From NCBI GenBank assembly GCA_016709725.1, contig JADJMG010000005.1:161501-225500 (forward strand): a stretch of DNA of 64,000 nt, written 5' to 3'. Shown in pieces: positions 46,846-57,166 of this stretch. The notes beneath the pieces are model-generated. The model was not told the DNA's origin and did not search any database. It worked only from the letters and a program-made list of their open reading frames with translations. How positions within the stretch are numbered: position 1 is the stretch's first letter; every line of letters starts with the position of its first letter. The position numbers were made by a program, and so were the translations under genes. This DNA comes from Bacteroidota bacterium (GTDB lineage: Bacteria > Bacteroidota > Bacteroidia > AKYH767-A > OLB10).

Positions 46846-48450
46846 ATGAAAAAAACCATCATAATTACCACCTTCACTTTACTTAGTAGTTCACTTTTTT
46901 CTCAATCTTTAAAAGAAGCTATTCATTTAAATGAAAACGAACAGCAAGAAGCTGCTGCAACAATGTACCAACAACTTTTGTTGACAGAACCCAACAATGG
47001 TACCTTGTATTATTACTACGGAGAAAATTTTATTGATGCAGAAAATCCTGATCAAGCCACAGTTGCTTTTCAAAAAAGGATTGGAAAAAGATCCTGCCAA
47101 CGCACTAAACTTAATTGGTCAAGCTGAAATCAAGTTAATGGTTGGTGATTTAGCTGGAGGAAAAACGCTTATTGATAAAGCAGTATTGATGGGCAATGGT
47201 AAAAATGCATTAGTATTAATGGAAGCTGCCGAAGCCTATATACATTACAATAAAGCGCAAGATTTAATGAGTGCTCAAAATTACTTGGAAGCAGCTGTAA
47301 AATTAGACCCTAAAAATCCAGAAGTCTATAATTTATTAGGAGATTTATATTCAGAATTGAACAACGGAACTGAGGCCGCTTCAAATTATAATAAAGCTTT
47401 AGACCTTGACAAAAGTCAAGTAAAAGCATTGTTGCATAAAGGTCAGTTGTACAAGCGAGCTACTAACTTTGATGGAGCCATCATTGAATTTGAAAATGCA
47501 ATAAAGATTGACGCCAACTTTGCTCCGGCTTATCGTGAATTGGGAGAAGTATATTTCAAACAAAGAAAAACGGAAGAAGCAAAAGGCGCTTACAAAAAAT
47601 ATTTAGAGTTAAGTAAAAACAACACGTTTGCTCGTTTGAGATATGCTTTCTTCCTTTTCGATAGCGAAGATTTTAAATCGGCACAAGCAGAACTTAACTT
47701 AGTAAATAAAGTTGATTCAAGCAATTTATATATGATGCGCATCATGGCTTACGTAGCTTATGAATATGGAGCTTATGACACAGCCTACCAAACCATCAAT
47801 AGAGTATTTGCAATTACCGAATCAGATACTTCTCGACGTTTTGGTAAAGACTATGCATACTATGGTAAAATATTAAATAAGCAAGGAAAAGATTCTTTGG
47901 CTATATTTTATTTAGAGAAGGCTGTGAGTATCGATCCACGCAACTCAGAATTATATGACGATCTCGCTAAGATGGCCACCAAACTAAAGAACTATGAATT
48001 GGCAGTGAAAACATACGAAGGTAAAATCGCAAACGTTGCTAAAGTATTAACAGCCGATTATTTTAATTTAGGAAAAGCGTATTATTCGAATAAGAATTTT
48101 TTATTGGCAGATAGTATCTTTACGAAGGTAACAGAACTGAGTCCTACCTGGGCTAATGGATATTTGTATCGCGGCAGAAGTTTAAGTCAAATCGACACTT
48201 TATTTAATACTTTGCAAGCGATTCCTCTTTATGAAAAATACATCGAATTAAATTCAGTGGATTCAGCGAGCACCGCAAAATATAGCAGAGAACTCATTGA
48301 AGCAAATAGTTATATTGCTGTTGCTTATTTGCGCCAAAAGATTGCAAAAAATCATTGGAGTACTGGAACAAAGTTTTAGCCATTGATCCAAAGGTGCAGC
48401 AAGCCACAGATGCGATTAAAATCATCAAGGAATCGAAGGATTGTAGATAA
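46846..48450 (+). CDS. Exported TPR protein, two single-base frameshifts
   Basis: Signal peptide (MKKTIIITTFTLLSSSLFSQ), then TPR repeats throughout (YNLLGDLYSELNNGTEAASNY, AYRELGEVYFKQRKTEEAKGAY, quoted in part). The first frame stops at 47127 and the second ends at 48379. Removing one A from the A6 run at 47072-47077 joins AFQKGLEKDPANAL. Adding one G after 48340 replaces the false stop with QKDCKKSLEYWNKVLAIDP and gives a stop at 48450. The repaired protein has about 534 residues. It follows the PstS-like gene, an order conserved with the TonB cluster. Confidence 0.82.
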
Positions 48451-48470
48451 TTAAGTCCCGATAGCTATCA

Positions 48471-48739
48471 GAATTAAGAATTAAGAATGCAGAATTAAGA
48501 ATTAAGAATTAAGAGCTTGCCTGCAGTAAATAGTTTCAGTAGTGAAATGAATGCCTTTTAAAGGTTAAATTAAAATCCGAAGAGTAGTTTAAAATCCTAA
48601 GCTTAGGAATTTTAAATGTTAAAGACCAATCGCACTATTCCGCATTCAAATTCAGTGCTAAATTTCTAGAATTTATTTTACTTTCAGAAACACATAATAA
48701 CCAACATTAACAAAATTCTGCATTCTTAATTCTTAATTC
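48471..48739. repeat. 26-bp inverted repeat enclosing about 217 bases
   Basis: Perfect inverted arms at 48471-48496 and 48714-48739 made of GAATTAAGAATTAAGAATGC plus AGAATT. The 300-base gap between the TPR gene and the leftward gene is otherwise non-coding. The arms are low-complexity repeats of GAATTAA. This could be a MITE-like relic or just a shared AT-rich intergenic repeat. Confidence 0.5.
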
Positions 48740-48750
48740 TTAATTAAACT

Positions 48751-49437
48751 TCAGCCTTCCACATCCGTCTCGCCTTCAAATTTAAATCCGAGTCGTTTTC
48801 CAGTGGTGAATGTGCTTTGCATCGTGTTAACCATAGCTTGAAAAACGGTAATTTCTTTCATGGCATCGAATGGAGGTACATCCACATCGATATCTAAACT
48901 GAATGCAATAGCACTCTCGATTAACGGGCGAATTGTTTCCGCACTCGCTTTCATGTTTGGATAGTCATTAAACAAAATTCCAAGTTGACGTTTTCCTTCC
49001 ACAAAAAAATACCCCTCTTTATTTACAAAGACTCTTGCGACCAAATGTCCTGTGTCACCTTTTCGATCAAATTTAAACGAGTCGGAAAGGAAATTATAAA
49101 TACTGATCATTCCAACAGTACCTCTGCTCTTATCTAAATTCACATAACTCGATTTCCAAATGGGATGTGCCGAATTAAAAACGAAAGCATTTGTATGCAT
49201 GATGAAAATCAAAACATCTTCCGCTACCTTAATTTCGGCTTCAAATGTACCTCGATCTTTATATTGAATTTTAATACGTGGTTCTTCTGCGATGATTGCC
49301 GATTTAAGCTCCACTTCAATTTGCTGCAAAACGGATTTAAACAGCGTAAGAACATTAAATGTACTGTCAGTCACATCCTTTGCCAACCCCCCTTTTTTCA
49401 GAATGGTATTAACTAAATCGCTGTTTGTATTATCCAT
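48751..49437 (-). CDS. Conserved hypothetical protein, cytoplasmic
   Basis: A 228-residue protein with no signal peptide or membrane helix. I do not recognise a family. It has an acidic, mixed alpha/beta pattern: EVELKSAIIAEEPRIKIQYKD, VLIFIMHTNAFVFNSAHPIW, GMISIYNFLSDSFKFDRKGDTGHLVARVFVN (in part) and a C-terminal helix region KEITVFQAMVNTMQSTF. It lies 36 bases behind proS in the same direction, so it may be co-transcribed with it. Confidence 0.7.
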   Translation of the reverse strand: MDNTNSDLVNTILKKGGLAKDVTDSTFNVLTLFKSVLQQIEVELKSAIIAEEPRIKIQYKDRGTFEAEIKVAEDVLIFIMHTNAFVFNSAHPIWKSSYVNLDKSRGTVGMISIYNFLSDSFKFDRKGDTGHLVARVFVNKEGYFFVEGKRQLGILFNDYPNMKASAETIRPLIESAIAFSLDIDVDVPPFDAMKEITVFQAMVNTMQSTFTTGKRLGFKFEGETDVEG

Positions 49438-49473
49438 GAGCTCGCATCAGTAGAACATAAATTTAGCAAAAAA

Positions 49474-50949
49474 TCAATAAGCACGCGCAAACACTACTCG
49501 TTGAGTAGATGGATTACCTGTAAGAATGCATTTTCCGGCTTCCAATTTATTTCCAAGTGGGATACAACGAATTGTGGCTTTCGACATCTCTTTAATTTTT
49601 TCTTCTGTCTCTGGAGTGCCATCCCAATGCGCATAGATGAAACCACCTTTATCATCTAAAATTTTATTGAACTCTTCCCATGAATCGGCTCGATAGGTGT
49701 TCTCTTCTCTGAAAGTTTGTGCCTTCTTATAAATATTATCTTGAATTTGACTTAACAAATGTTCTACTTTCAAATCAAGATCGGTTACTTGATACACGCT
49801 TTTTTCTTTGGTATCACGACGCGCCACTTCAACGGTTCCGTTCTCCATATCACGTGGACCTACGGCAATACGAACCGGAACCCCTTTCAATTCATACTCT
49901 GCAAATTTCCATCCTGGCTTATGCGTATCACGGTTATCAAACTTCACCGAAATTCCTTTCGCTTTTAATTTTGTAATGATGGGCTGGATTAATTGTGTCA
50001 ACAACTCCAGTTGTTCATCTCCTTTATAAATGGGTACGATCACGACTTGAATAGGAGCTAATCGAGGAGGTAAAACCAAACCGCTATCATCACTATGCGA
50101 CATAATTAAAGCACCCATTAATCGAGTAGAAACACCCCATGAGGTAGCCCAAACAAAATCTTGCTTCCCTTCCTTCGAAGTAAATTTCACATCAAATGCT
50201 TTTGCAAAATTTTGACCTAGAAAATGCGAGGTGCCGGCTTGCAATGCTTTTCCATCTTGCATCAAGGCTTCAATACACAGTGTATCTAAAGCACCTGCAA
50301 ATCTTTCATTCGCCGATTTCCTACCTTTTAACACCGGAATTGCGAGAATATCTTCAGCAAAAGAGGCATACACTTCCAGCATTTGGTTTGCTTCCGCCAC
50401 TGCTTCTTCTTGTGTTGCATGAGCTGTATGCCCCTCTTGCCATAAAAATTCAGCTGTACGTAAAAACAAACGAGTACGCATCTCCCATCTCACTACATTG
50501 GCCCACTGATTAATCAGAATAGGTAGATCACGATACGATTGAATCCAGCCTCGGTAAGTATTCCAAATGATGGTTTCCGATGTTGGACGTACGATTAATT
50601 CCTCTTCGAGTTTAGCGGTTTCATCCACGATCACGCCTTTTCCATCAGGATCGTTTTTCAATCGATAGTGCGTTACGACGGCACATTCCTTAGCAAAGCC
50701 TTCCACGTGGCTCGCTTCCTTCGAGAAAAATGATTTTGGGATGAAGAGCGGGAAATAAGCATTGGAATGTCCCGTTTCTTTAAAACGTCGATCGAGGTCT
50801 TGTTGCATGCGTTCCCAGATGGCGTATCCATAGGGTTTTATCACCATACAGCCTCTCACAGCTGAGTTTTCGGCTAAATCAGCTTTGATTACTAAGTCTT
50901 GATACCATTGGGAATAATTTTCTGCTCTTGGTGTTAGTTGTTCGCTCAT
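49474..50949 (-). CDS. proS: Prolyl-tRNA synthetase
   Basis: Start at ATG 50949 ([16 protein letters not shown]); the frame extends 30 codons further without family likeness. The 491-residue class II synthetase lacks the bacterial INS editing domain, so it is the eukaryote/archaea-like type 3 ProS. Motifs: [17 protein letters not shown] (motif 1), [24 protein letters not shown] (motif 2, in part) and [17 protein letters not shown] (motif 3). The C-terminal domain is normal and ends QRVVFARAY. Intact. Confidence 0.95.
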   Translation of the reverse strand: MSEQLTPRAENYSQWYQDLVIKADLAENSAVRGCMVIKPYGYAIWERMQQDLDRRFKETGHSNAYFPLFIPKSFFSKEASHVEGFAKECAVVTHYRLKNDPDGKGVIVDETAKLEEELIVRPTSETIIWNTYRGWIQSYRDLPILINQWANVVRWEMRTRLFLRTAEFLWQEGHTAHATQEEAVAEANQMLEVYASFAEDILAIPVLKGRKSANERFAGALDTLCIEALMQDGKALQAGTSHFLGQNFAKAFDVKFTSKEGKQDFVWATSWGVSTRLMGALIMSHSDDSGLVLPPRLAPIQVVIVPIYKGDEQLELLTQLIQPIITKLKAKGISVKFDNRDTHKPGWKFAEYELKGVPVRIAVGPRDMENGTVEVARRDTKEKSVYQVTDLDLKVEHLLSQIQDNIYKKAQTFREENTYRADSWEEFNKILDDKGGFIYAHWDGTPETEEKIKEMSKATIRCIPLGNKLEAGKCILTGNPSTQRVVFARAY

Positions 50950-51105
50950 AGGATATATATCTTTACAAAGTTTGGCATTGTGTTTGCCTCGTCGTTTGAC
51001 ACCGCAAAATTGGAAAACTGACTGCACATAGCCAATCAATTCTTAAACTAATGACAGTTCAGGCCATCAAATTGTTGGTCAAACCTAATAAAAAGAGAAA
51101 AAGCC

Positions 51106-52857
51106 ATGAAAAAATTAACCTTTGTACTCATTTCAGCTGCCATCAGCTTGAGCGCTTGTTCATCCAACAGAACAGCAAGTCGTGAATATGATGATGTTTA
51201 TTATTCAGATCGTGATGCAATAGCTGATGATTACAGTCGAAGTAACAATTCTCAGCAAAGCAATTCGAATAACGATCGTACAAACGAAAATACTTCTGAA
51301 GCTGCTCCTGCCAATCAATATGATTCTCAAAATGAAGAGAATCAGACACAAAACGGTAATTATTCCAATAACGACCGATTTGACAACAACCAAAACTCTT
51401 CCGACAACTCAAACACTTCTTCGTCTCAATACCAAGATCAAGAAGGAAATACTTATGTAACTAATAATTATTACGACGACGATGATTATTACGATTATGC
51501 CTATTCGGCACGTATTCGTCGATTTTACCGTCCGCTAGGATGGAGTTATTACGATCCGTTCTATACAAACACCTACATGTATGATTACAATCCTTATTCA
51601 TGGGGCGTGAGTGTTTATTGTGGATATAGCTGGTGGAACCCTCCTTTTTATTCAAGCTGGGGTTACAATAACGGATGGAATGTTGGTTTTGGTTATGGTC
51701 CATCTTGGGGATGGGGAAATTCATGGGGATGGAACAATGGTTGGAATGGCTTCAATCACGGATACAACCACGGATATATGAATGGATATAATCAAGGTTA
51801 TATGAATGGTTACTATGCAGGATTATATAACGGTACTTTCAATGGCAACTACTTTAACAGCTATGATTCATACAGCTACTATTATGGACCAAGAAAAAGT
51901 GGTAGAAATAATGTAGCAAGCAATGTACCTGGGGGTAGATCAGTTGGTGAGATTTATGGTAGAAATTTAATTTCTGATCCTAAAACACCAAAAACGTTTA
52001 CAGCTACTGATGGTGTTTCTGCGATTGGTCGTCCAAAAAATCAGATTACATCCTTAGCTTCACAAGCTTCACAGCCAGTGAGAAACTCAGAGACTCCTGG
52101 TAATCCGAAAAACACAAACGTGAATCCACGCACAACAACTCCAAGAAATGAAAATGGAGTAAATATGAATCCGAAGTCCACTACTCCGAAAAACGATGGA
52201 ACAAATTATACTCCTCGTAATACTGAGCCGAAGGATACTCAAACCAAAGATGGAACGAATAACCCACCTCGCACAATCGAGCCTAAAAATACTCCTAAGA
52301 ACGACGGAACTAATTACACTCCGCGTAATACAGAGCCGAAGACTACACCAAAGAACGACGGAAGTAATTACACTCCACGCAATGCAGAGCCGAATAATAC
52401 GACTCCAAAAACTTACGAGAACAATTACGAACCTAAGAATTCTGATCCCAGATCTACTCCGTCCAATCCTAGAGGAAATGAATACAATTCAAATCCTCGT
52501 AACAATTCGCCATCTGAATTCAATACTCCCAAATCAAACGACGGATATACACCAAGAAATAATAATTATTCAACGCCTCGGGAGAATTCGCCTGTAGAAA
52601 CTACTCCACGAAATAATGATTACACACCGAAGAATTCTACTCCACGAAATGAAAACAACTATTCAGCTCCTAAAAAGAATCGAGACAATAGTCCAAAGCA
52701 AAATTCTTCTCCAAAGAGCTATAACAGTGAACCCAGAAGCAACGAAGTAAAATCGAGTCCGAGAAGTTCAGGTCCTTCTTATTCCTCACCTGCTCCTTCT
52801 AATACTAGAAGTTCGGGATCGAGTAATTCATCAGGCGGCGGACGAAATAGAAGATAA
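51106..52857 (+). CDS. Long low-complexity repetitive lipoprotein
   Basis: A 583-residue lipoprotein (lipobox SLSAC, Cys18). It has an Asn/Ser/Gln-rich region (30-115), a Trp/Gly/Tyr/Asn-rich zone (WGWGNSWGWNNGWNGF, HGYMNGYNQGYMNGY) and then about 15 diverged repeats of TPKNDGTNYTPRNTEPK up to the Ser/Pro/Arg-rich end. Such proteins are disordered and may form a surface layer or bind polysaccharide; no domain can be named. Codon use looks like its neighbours. A terminator-like stem follows. Confidence 0.8.
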   Translation: MKKLTFVLISAAISLSACSSNRTASREYDDVYYSDRDAIADDYSRSNNSQQSNSNNDRTNENTSEAAPANQYDSQNEENQTQNGNYSNNDRFDNNQNSSDNSNTSSSQYQDQEGNTYVTNNYYDDDDYYDYAYSARIRRFYRPLGWSYYDPFYTNTYMYDYNPYSWGVSVYCGYSWWNPPFYSSWGYNNGWNVGFGYGPSWGWGNSWGWNNGWNGFNHGYNHGYMNGYNQGYMNGYYAGLYNGTFNGNYFNSYDSYSYYYGPRKSGRNNVASNVPGGRSVGEIYGRNLISDPKTPKTFTATDGVSAIGRPKNQITSLASQASQPVRNSETPGNPKNTNVNPRTTTPRNENGVNMNPKSTTPKNDGTNYTPRNTEPKDTQTKDGTNNPPRTIEPKNTPKNDGTNYTPRNTEPKTTPKNDGSNYTPRNAEPNNTTPKTYENNYEPKNSDPRSTPSNPRGNEYNSNPRNNSPSEFNTPKSNDGYTPRNNNYSTPRENSPVETTPRNNDYTPKNSTPRNENNYSAPKKNRDNSPKQNSSPKSYNSEPRSNEVKSSPRSSGPSYSSPAPSNTRSSGSSNSSGGGRNRR

Positions 52858-52872
52858 AATAAAATATAGTCG

Positions 52873-52941
52873 GGCTGCAATTTATAAGGCATTAACTCAA
52901 TTTAATTGACGTAATCGCTTTCATCAATTGCAGCCTTTTTT
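52873..52941 (+). terminator. Stem-loop with T tract behind the repetitive lipoprotein
   Basis: Arms GGCTGCAATT (52873-52882) and AATTGCAGCC (52926-52935) are perfect and followed by TTTTTT, but the loop is about 43 bases, so termination is plausible but not certain. Confidence 0.45.
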
Positions 52942-52967
52942 ATATCCCCTATCACCAACAAAACACC

Positions 52968-54455
52968 ATGCAAAAACTACTGCTTACAATCAATATTCTA
53001 ATTCTAAGTTGTATGACAACTCAGGCGCAAACAGATGCTGATGCTTTGCGATATAGTATGCTCAACTATGGAAGCACTGCTCGCTCGCTAGGCATGGGAA
53101 ATGCTTTTGGCGCCTTGGGTGCTGACTTCAGTTCCCTCTCTACGAACCCTGCAGGTATTGCTGTTTATAGGAGATCAGAATTTTCGATTAGTCCTATGTT
53201 TTCCAATCGCACTACCGACGCAAATTATATTGGAAAAGACAATAGCGACAATGCATTCAAATTCTCTTTTGGAAACTTAGGAATGGTTTGGGCTTCTGAT
53301 CGAGACAAATCATCATCAGACTGGAAAGGAGTAGCATTTGGAATTGGGTATAATAGAACCAATGATTTTAATGGAAGATATACGGCCTCTGCAGGAAATG
53401 GGAAAAATTCTCTGCTTGATAATTACTTGGAAGAATTGGATGGAGTAAATCCAGATGACATCCCAAATAATTATCCATTTGATATAGATTTAGCGTGGCA
53501 GACATTTTTAATCGACACTTTTACAAATGGTGGTAATGTTGAGTATTTTAGCGCAGTTCCCTTTGCCGGAACTTTACAAACAAGAACCGTAGAAACAAAA
53601 GGCGGACAGGGTGAATGGGATTTTACTTTTGGTGGTAATTATGATGAAAGACTTTATCTAGGATTCACTCTTGGAATTGCTTCTTTGAGATATGAAGAAG
53701 AAAGTACATGGGAAGAAAAAGACAATCTTGACACGATTCCAAACTTCACCAGCTTTCAATACAATCAAGATTTAAAAACAACAGGTAGTGGTATCAATTT
53801 AAAATTCGGAGCTATTTTTCGACCTGCCGATGCTATTCGTATTGGAGTTGCCATTCACTCTCCTACATGGTATACATTAGTTGACAAATATTCGGCATCC
53901 ATTAAAGCTGATTTACAAGATGGGAACATTAGATCCTATGCTGCACCAGAATTCATACCATTCGACTATAAAATAACCACGCCTTTTCGTGTCATGACGA
54001 ACTTGGCATTGATCCTAGGTAAGCAAGCTGCGTTGAATGTAGATTACGAATATTTGAATTATAGCCAAGCTCGAGTAAAACCAGTGGACCGATCTTTTTC
54101 AGCAGATTTCAATCCGGTGAATAATGCTATTAGTCGGAAATATTCAGGTTCACATAATTTAAGAGCTGGTGTTGAATTTAGATTTGATCAATTCCGTTTT
54201 AGAACGGGAGGATTTTACTCTACCTCTCCATTTAAAACTACATTGCGCGATTCAAAAGAGAATGACTTAAGTAAATTTGGCATTACAGCTGGATTCGGAT
54301 TTCGCGAAAAGAAATGGTACTATGACTTAGGTTATTCATGGTCGCAGCAAGGAAGCTATTTACAACCTTATTCACTCAATAATCAAATTACAGAGGGAAT
54401 CACATTGAAAGAAACTGACCATCGCGTATTGATGACATTTGGATTTCTTTTCTAG
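52968..54455 (+). CDS. OmpP1/FadL/TodX family outer-membrane transporter
   Basis: A 495-residue barrel with signal peptide ending in TTQAQ. The hallmark N-terminus is ARSLGMGNAFGALGADFSSLSTNPAGIAVY (in part; residues 36-66), the hatch region of the PF03349 family. Amphipathic strands continue to a C-terminal aromatic (HRVLMTFGFLF). Members move hydrophobic molecules such as fatty acids or aromatics across the outer membrane; in Bacteroidota PorV of T9SS is a shorter relative, so this longer form is more likely a FadL-like porin. Stands alone. Confidence 0.88.
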   Translation: MQKLLLTINILILSCMTTQAQTDADALRYSMLNYGSTARSLGMGNAFGALGADFSSLSTNPAGIAVYRRSEFSISPMFSNRTTDANYIGKDNSDNAFKFSFGNLGMVWASDRDKSSSDWKGVAFGIGYNRTNDFNGRYTASAGNGKNSLLDNYLEELDGVNPDDIPNNYPFDIDLAWQTFLIDTFTNGGNVEYFSAVPFAGTLQTRTVETKGGQGEWDFTFGGNYDERLYLGFTLGIASLRYEEESTWEEKDNLDTIPNFTSFQYNQDLKTTGSGINLKFGAIFRPADAIRIGVAIHSPTWYTLVDKYSASIKADLQDGNIRSYAAPEFIPFDYKITTPFRVMTNLALILGKQAALNVDYEYLNYSQARVKPVDRSFSADFNPVNNAISRKYSGSHNLRAGVEFRFDQFRFRTGGFYSTSPFKTTLRDSKENDLSKFGITAGFGFREKKWYYDLGYSWSQQGSYLQPYSLNNQITEGITLKETDHRVLMTFGFLF

Positions 54456-54486
54456 TCAAACTGGTTGAATAGCTAAAAGGATTTCA

Positions 54487-56400
54487 CTACTTTTCCAAAA
54501 CACGGAAGACGAAATCATCAACAAAAAATTTCTGCTTAGAAGCATTATAGAAATAGAGCGATACTTCGTCATCAGGCAAAATATCTTCGACTAATTTATA
54601 TCCAGCATAAAACGAAGTCCATGTTTTATTTTCAATGGGGAAATCGTGCAATTGAACTCCTCTCCATATTACACTCTCCCCCTTTCTATCAATAGACACG
54701 ACGAACACAACATCTGTCAATAATGTATCTGAAAAATATTTACAAGACATTTGAAAAACAGAACCTCGTACAAAACCCAAATTATCCGCTCGTGATTTAT
54801 AGGTAGTACTGTAATCCTGATCGGGATTCATTCGCATAGACCATTTTCCTTCCAATGATATACTATCAGTTCTGAATTTTTCATCATCGGGCCAAGTTGG
54901 CATTTCAAAATTATTTGACACAACAACCAATGTGTCCGGAGATATTGCTAAAGGCAATGTACTATCTTTTGAATAGACCATCACTCCTGCATTAAAAAAA
55001 GGATCGTATTGAACAAGATATGGAAATTTTTCGGCAATGATCATTTCGACTTCTGGTGCATGATAATTATTTGACCATCCATGAATCATTGTTTGCGCCG
55101 TTGAAGTGTCGACCATATGCTTTAACTCTACAAAATGCGAAGCTCTATTACAAAGATATTGTTCGAATATAGGAGAAGATGGATATCGATCTGAATAGTA
55201 GTGAATGTAATTAGGATGAATCACATTCACAGTTGCTATAGTGTTTTTCGATCCGTACTTTGTATGATAATTAGCCATCTTTTCAGCCACCAATTTAAAT
55301 GGAGCGAAATTCTGCTTACTGTAAAATTGCTGTGCGATAATAGTGCTGTAAGAAGTTAAAAGTAAAACCAACATTAAAAATGCGTAATTCTTAAAGTTTA
55401 TAATTGGAGTTTCGAACCAAGAAAACATCAAAAGAAGCAAACAGGGGAAACTAAACAATAAAATGGAATACTGAAAAACCGGATTCTTATAAACAGAATA
55501 AAAGTACGCGATTAAGGCGGGAAGCATAAAAAACAGAAGTGCCATATTATGCTGCACCTTCCATTTAAACTTAACACTTAAAACAAAAAACATGATAACA
55601 ACTAATGCGAACAGCATGCCTAACAAAAAAACACTTTCATTAAAGCAGTATAAAACATACTTCCAGATAGCATCCTTTTCTGGTGGTCCCAACCAGCCTT
55701 CAGATCCGCCCAAACCACCAATACTAAATTGATAAAGAAAAACATTAACATTAGGAATATAAAACAAGAACATTAGAAGTCCACAGAGTAGATACTTCAC
55801 TCTATTTTCTTTCTGAATCAGAAACACACCAGCAAGTCCAACAATTGCTGTAAAAAGAAAACTGAAATAATGAGAATACATGGTTCCCACTCCGCCGATG
55901 ATAAACCACACTGCTGTTTTCCAACTCCAGGCTTGGGATTTCCACATCATGGTTGACCATGAATATAAAACTAACAAACTGAAAAATATTCCAGGGCTAT
56001 ATGGTCGAGCAAGTTGAGCATAGAGAATTGGAAATTCTAACGCAACAAAAACTGCAGTTGCCATAAGAGCAGGAAATTTTCCGAAAAAATTTCTTCCAGT
56101 TAAGTATAACAACGGCATGGTCAATATCCCTAATACTACAAACGGTAAACGTAACACTTCTTCACTCATACCAAAGAGATGAGTCCATATCCATAGAAAA
56201 GATTGTACACCGATGGGATGCATATCCGTTAATCGAACACCTTGCTCGATCATTTCAGAAAAAGTACTATAATTCAACCTTGTAATTGCGCTCAGTTCAT
56301 CATTACTGAGCGACCAATTATCATAATTATAAAATCGAAAAATTGCTCCGATGAATACCAGAACAACAGCAATTTTATCTTCACGATCAAATCGTTTCAT
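54487..56400 (-). CDS. GT39-like membrane glycosyltransferase
   Basis: A 637-residue protein with about 10 membrane helices in the first 370 residues and a C-terminal periplasmic domain. The first external loop has NWSLSNDELSAITR with the Asp34-Glu35 pair, the catalytic carboxylate position of GT39/ArnT-type (PMT superfamily) enzymes, followed by DMHPIGVQSFLWIW. Such enzymes use polyprenyl-phosphate sugars as donors. The soluble C-terminal part (MPTWPDDEKF, GVQLHDFPIENK) is a Bacteroidota-specific extension of unknown role. It ends the rmuC-GWxTD-rlmB-GT39 unit, 6 bases behind rlmB. Confidence 0.85.
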   Translation of the reverse strand: MKRFDREDKIAVVLVFIGAIFRFYNYDNWSLSNDELSAITRLNYSTFSEMIEQGVRLTDMHPIGVQSFLWIWTHLFGMSEEVLRLPFVVLGILTMPLLYLTGRNFFGKFPALMATAVFVALEFPILYAQLARPYSPGIFFSLLVLYSWSTMMWKSQAWSWKTAVWFIIGGVGTMYSHYFSFLFTAIVGLAGVFLIQKENRVKYLLCGLLMFLFYIPNVNVFLYQFSIGGLGGSEGWLGPPEKDAIWKYVLYCFNESVFLLGMLFALVVIMFFVLSVKFKWKVQHNMALLFFMLPALIAYFYSVYKNPVFQYSILLFSFPCLLLLMFSWFETPIINFKNYAFLMLVLLLTSYSTIIAQQFYSKQNFAPFKLVAEKMANYHTKYGSKNTIATVNVIHPNYIHYYSDRYPSSPIFEQYLCNRASHFVELKHMVDTSTAQTMIHGWSNNYHAPEVEMIIAEKFPYLVQYDPFFNAGVMVYSKDSTLPLAISPDTLVVVSNNFEMPTWPDDEKFRTDSISLEGKWSMRMNPDQDYSTTYKSRADNLGFVRGSVFQMSCKYFSDTLLTDVVFVVSIDRKGESVIWRGVQLHDFPIENKTWTSFYAGYKLVEDILPDDEVSLYFYNASKQKFFVDDFVFRVLEK

Positions 56401-56406
56401 GGCTAT

Positions 56407-57158
56407 TTAACTTTTTCGACGCTGACATACTATTTCATAGAGCACCATTCCGGTAGCTACAGAAACATTATAAGAAGCTACCGTTCCTTCCATAGGCAGT
56501 TTCACAGAATCATCACTCCGCTTAATATACTCCGGTGAGACTCCGTTCTCTTCACTTCCCATAATGATTGCGATAGGTCCAGTTAAATCCTTATCACGTG
56601 CTAGTGCGTTCGCTTTTTCTGAACAAGCGACCACCTAATTCCACAAGTTTTTAAATAATCAATCGTATCCTTTAAATTATCCTCTCTACAGATGGGCATA
56701 TGATGCAAGGCTCCAGCACTGGTTTTAACCGCATCCGCAGTAATCAAAGCCGAACCTCTTGAAGGAATAATAATTGCATTTACTCCAGTACATTCGGCGG
56801 TACGTGCGATGGCTCCTAAGTTTCGAGTGTCTGTTATTCGATCTAAGATAAGCAACATCGGCATTTTTCCAGATTCAAAAATTCCAGGAATTATCTCTTC
56901 TACTTTGCAATAAGAAACAGTAGATAAATAAGCAATTATTCCTTGATGGTTATTTCTTGTCAAACGATTTAATTTTTCGACAGGAACTGATTGAAAATGC
57001 AAGCCTGTTTTTTCCAATTCAGATTTTAGCTCACGCGCTAAGGGATTATTCAATCCATTTTGAATAAACACTTTTTCAAATTCCTTTCCTGCTTGAAGTG
57101 CTTCCATCACTGCTCGCGTACCATAGATCATGGTCAAATCACTTTCCTCTTTATACAT
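56407..57158 (-). CDS. rlmB: TrmH/SpoU family 23S rRNA 2'-O-methyltransferase (RlmB-type), one frameshift
   Basis: The visible frames are 57158-56601 and 56634-56407. Adding one G at 56634-56635 (GG to GGG on the minus strand) restores CGIRVVACSEKANAL and a 250-residue enzyme of normal length. N-terminal L30-like domain (MIYGTRAVMEALQAG); SPOUT motifs HQGIIAYL, LILDRITDTRNLGAIARTAE, IIIPSRGSALIT and C-terminal IIMGSEENGVSPEYI and LPMEGTVASYNVSVA, which form the SAM-binding knot. It methylates a G in 23S rRNA, by family. Located between the GWxTD gene (8 bases) and the GT39 gene. Confidence 0.87.
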
Positions 57159-57166
57159 TCTCTATT

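Noticed and set aside
52968..54455. PorV assignment
   Set aside because: The FadL-type hatch is present but the length is about 100 residues more than usual PorV, and no T9SS genes are near.
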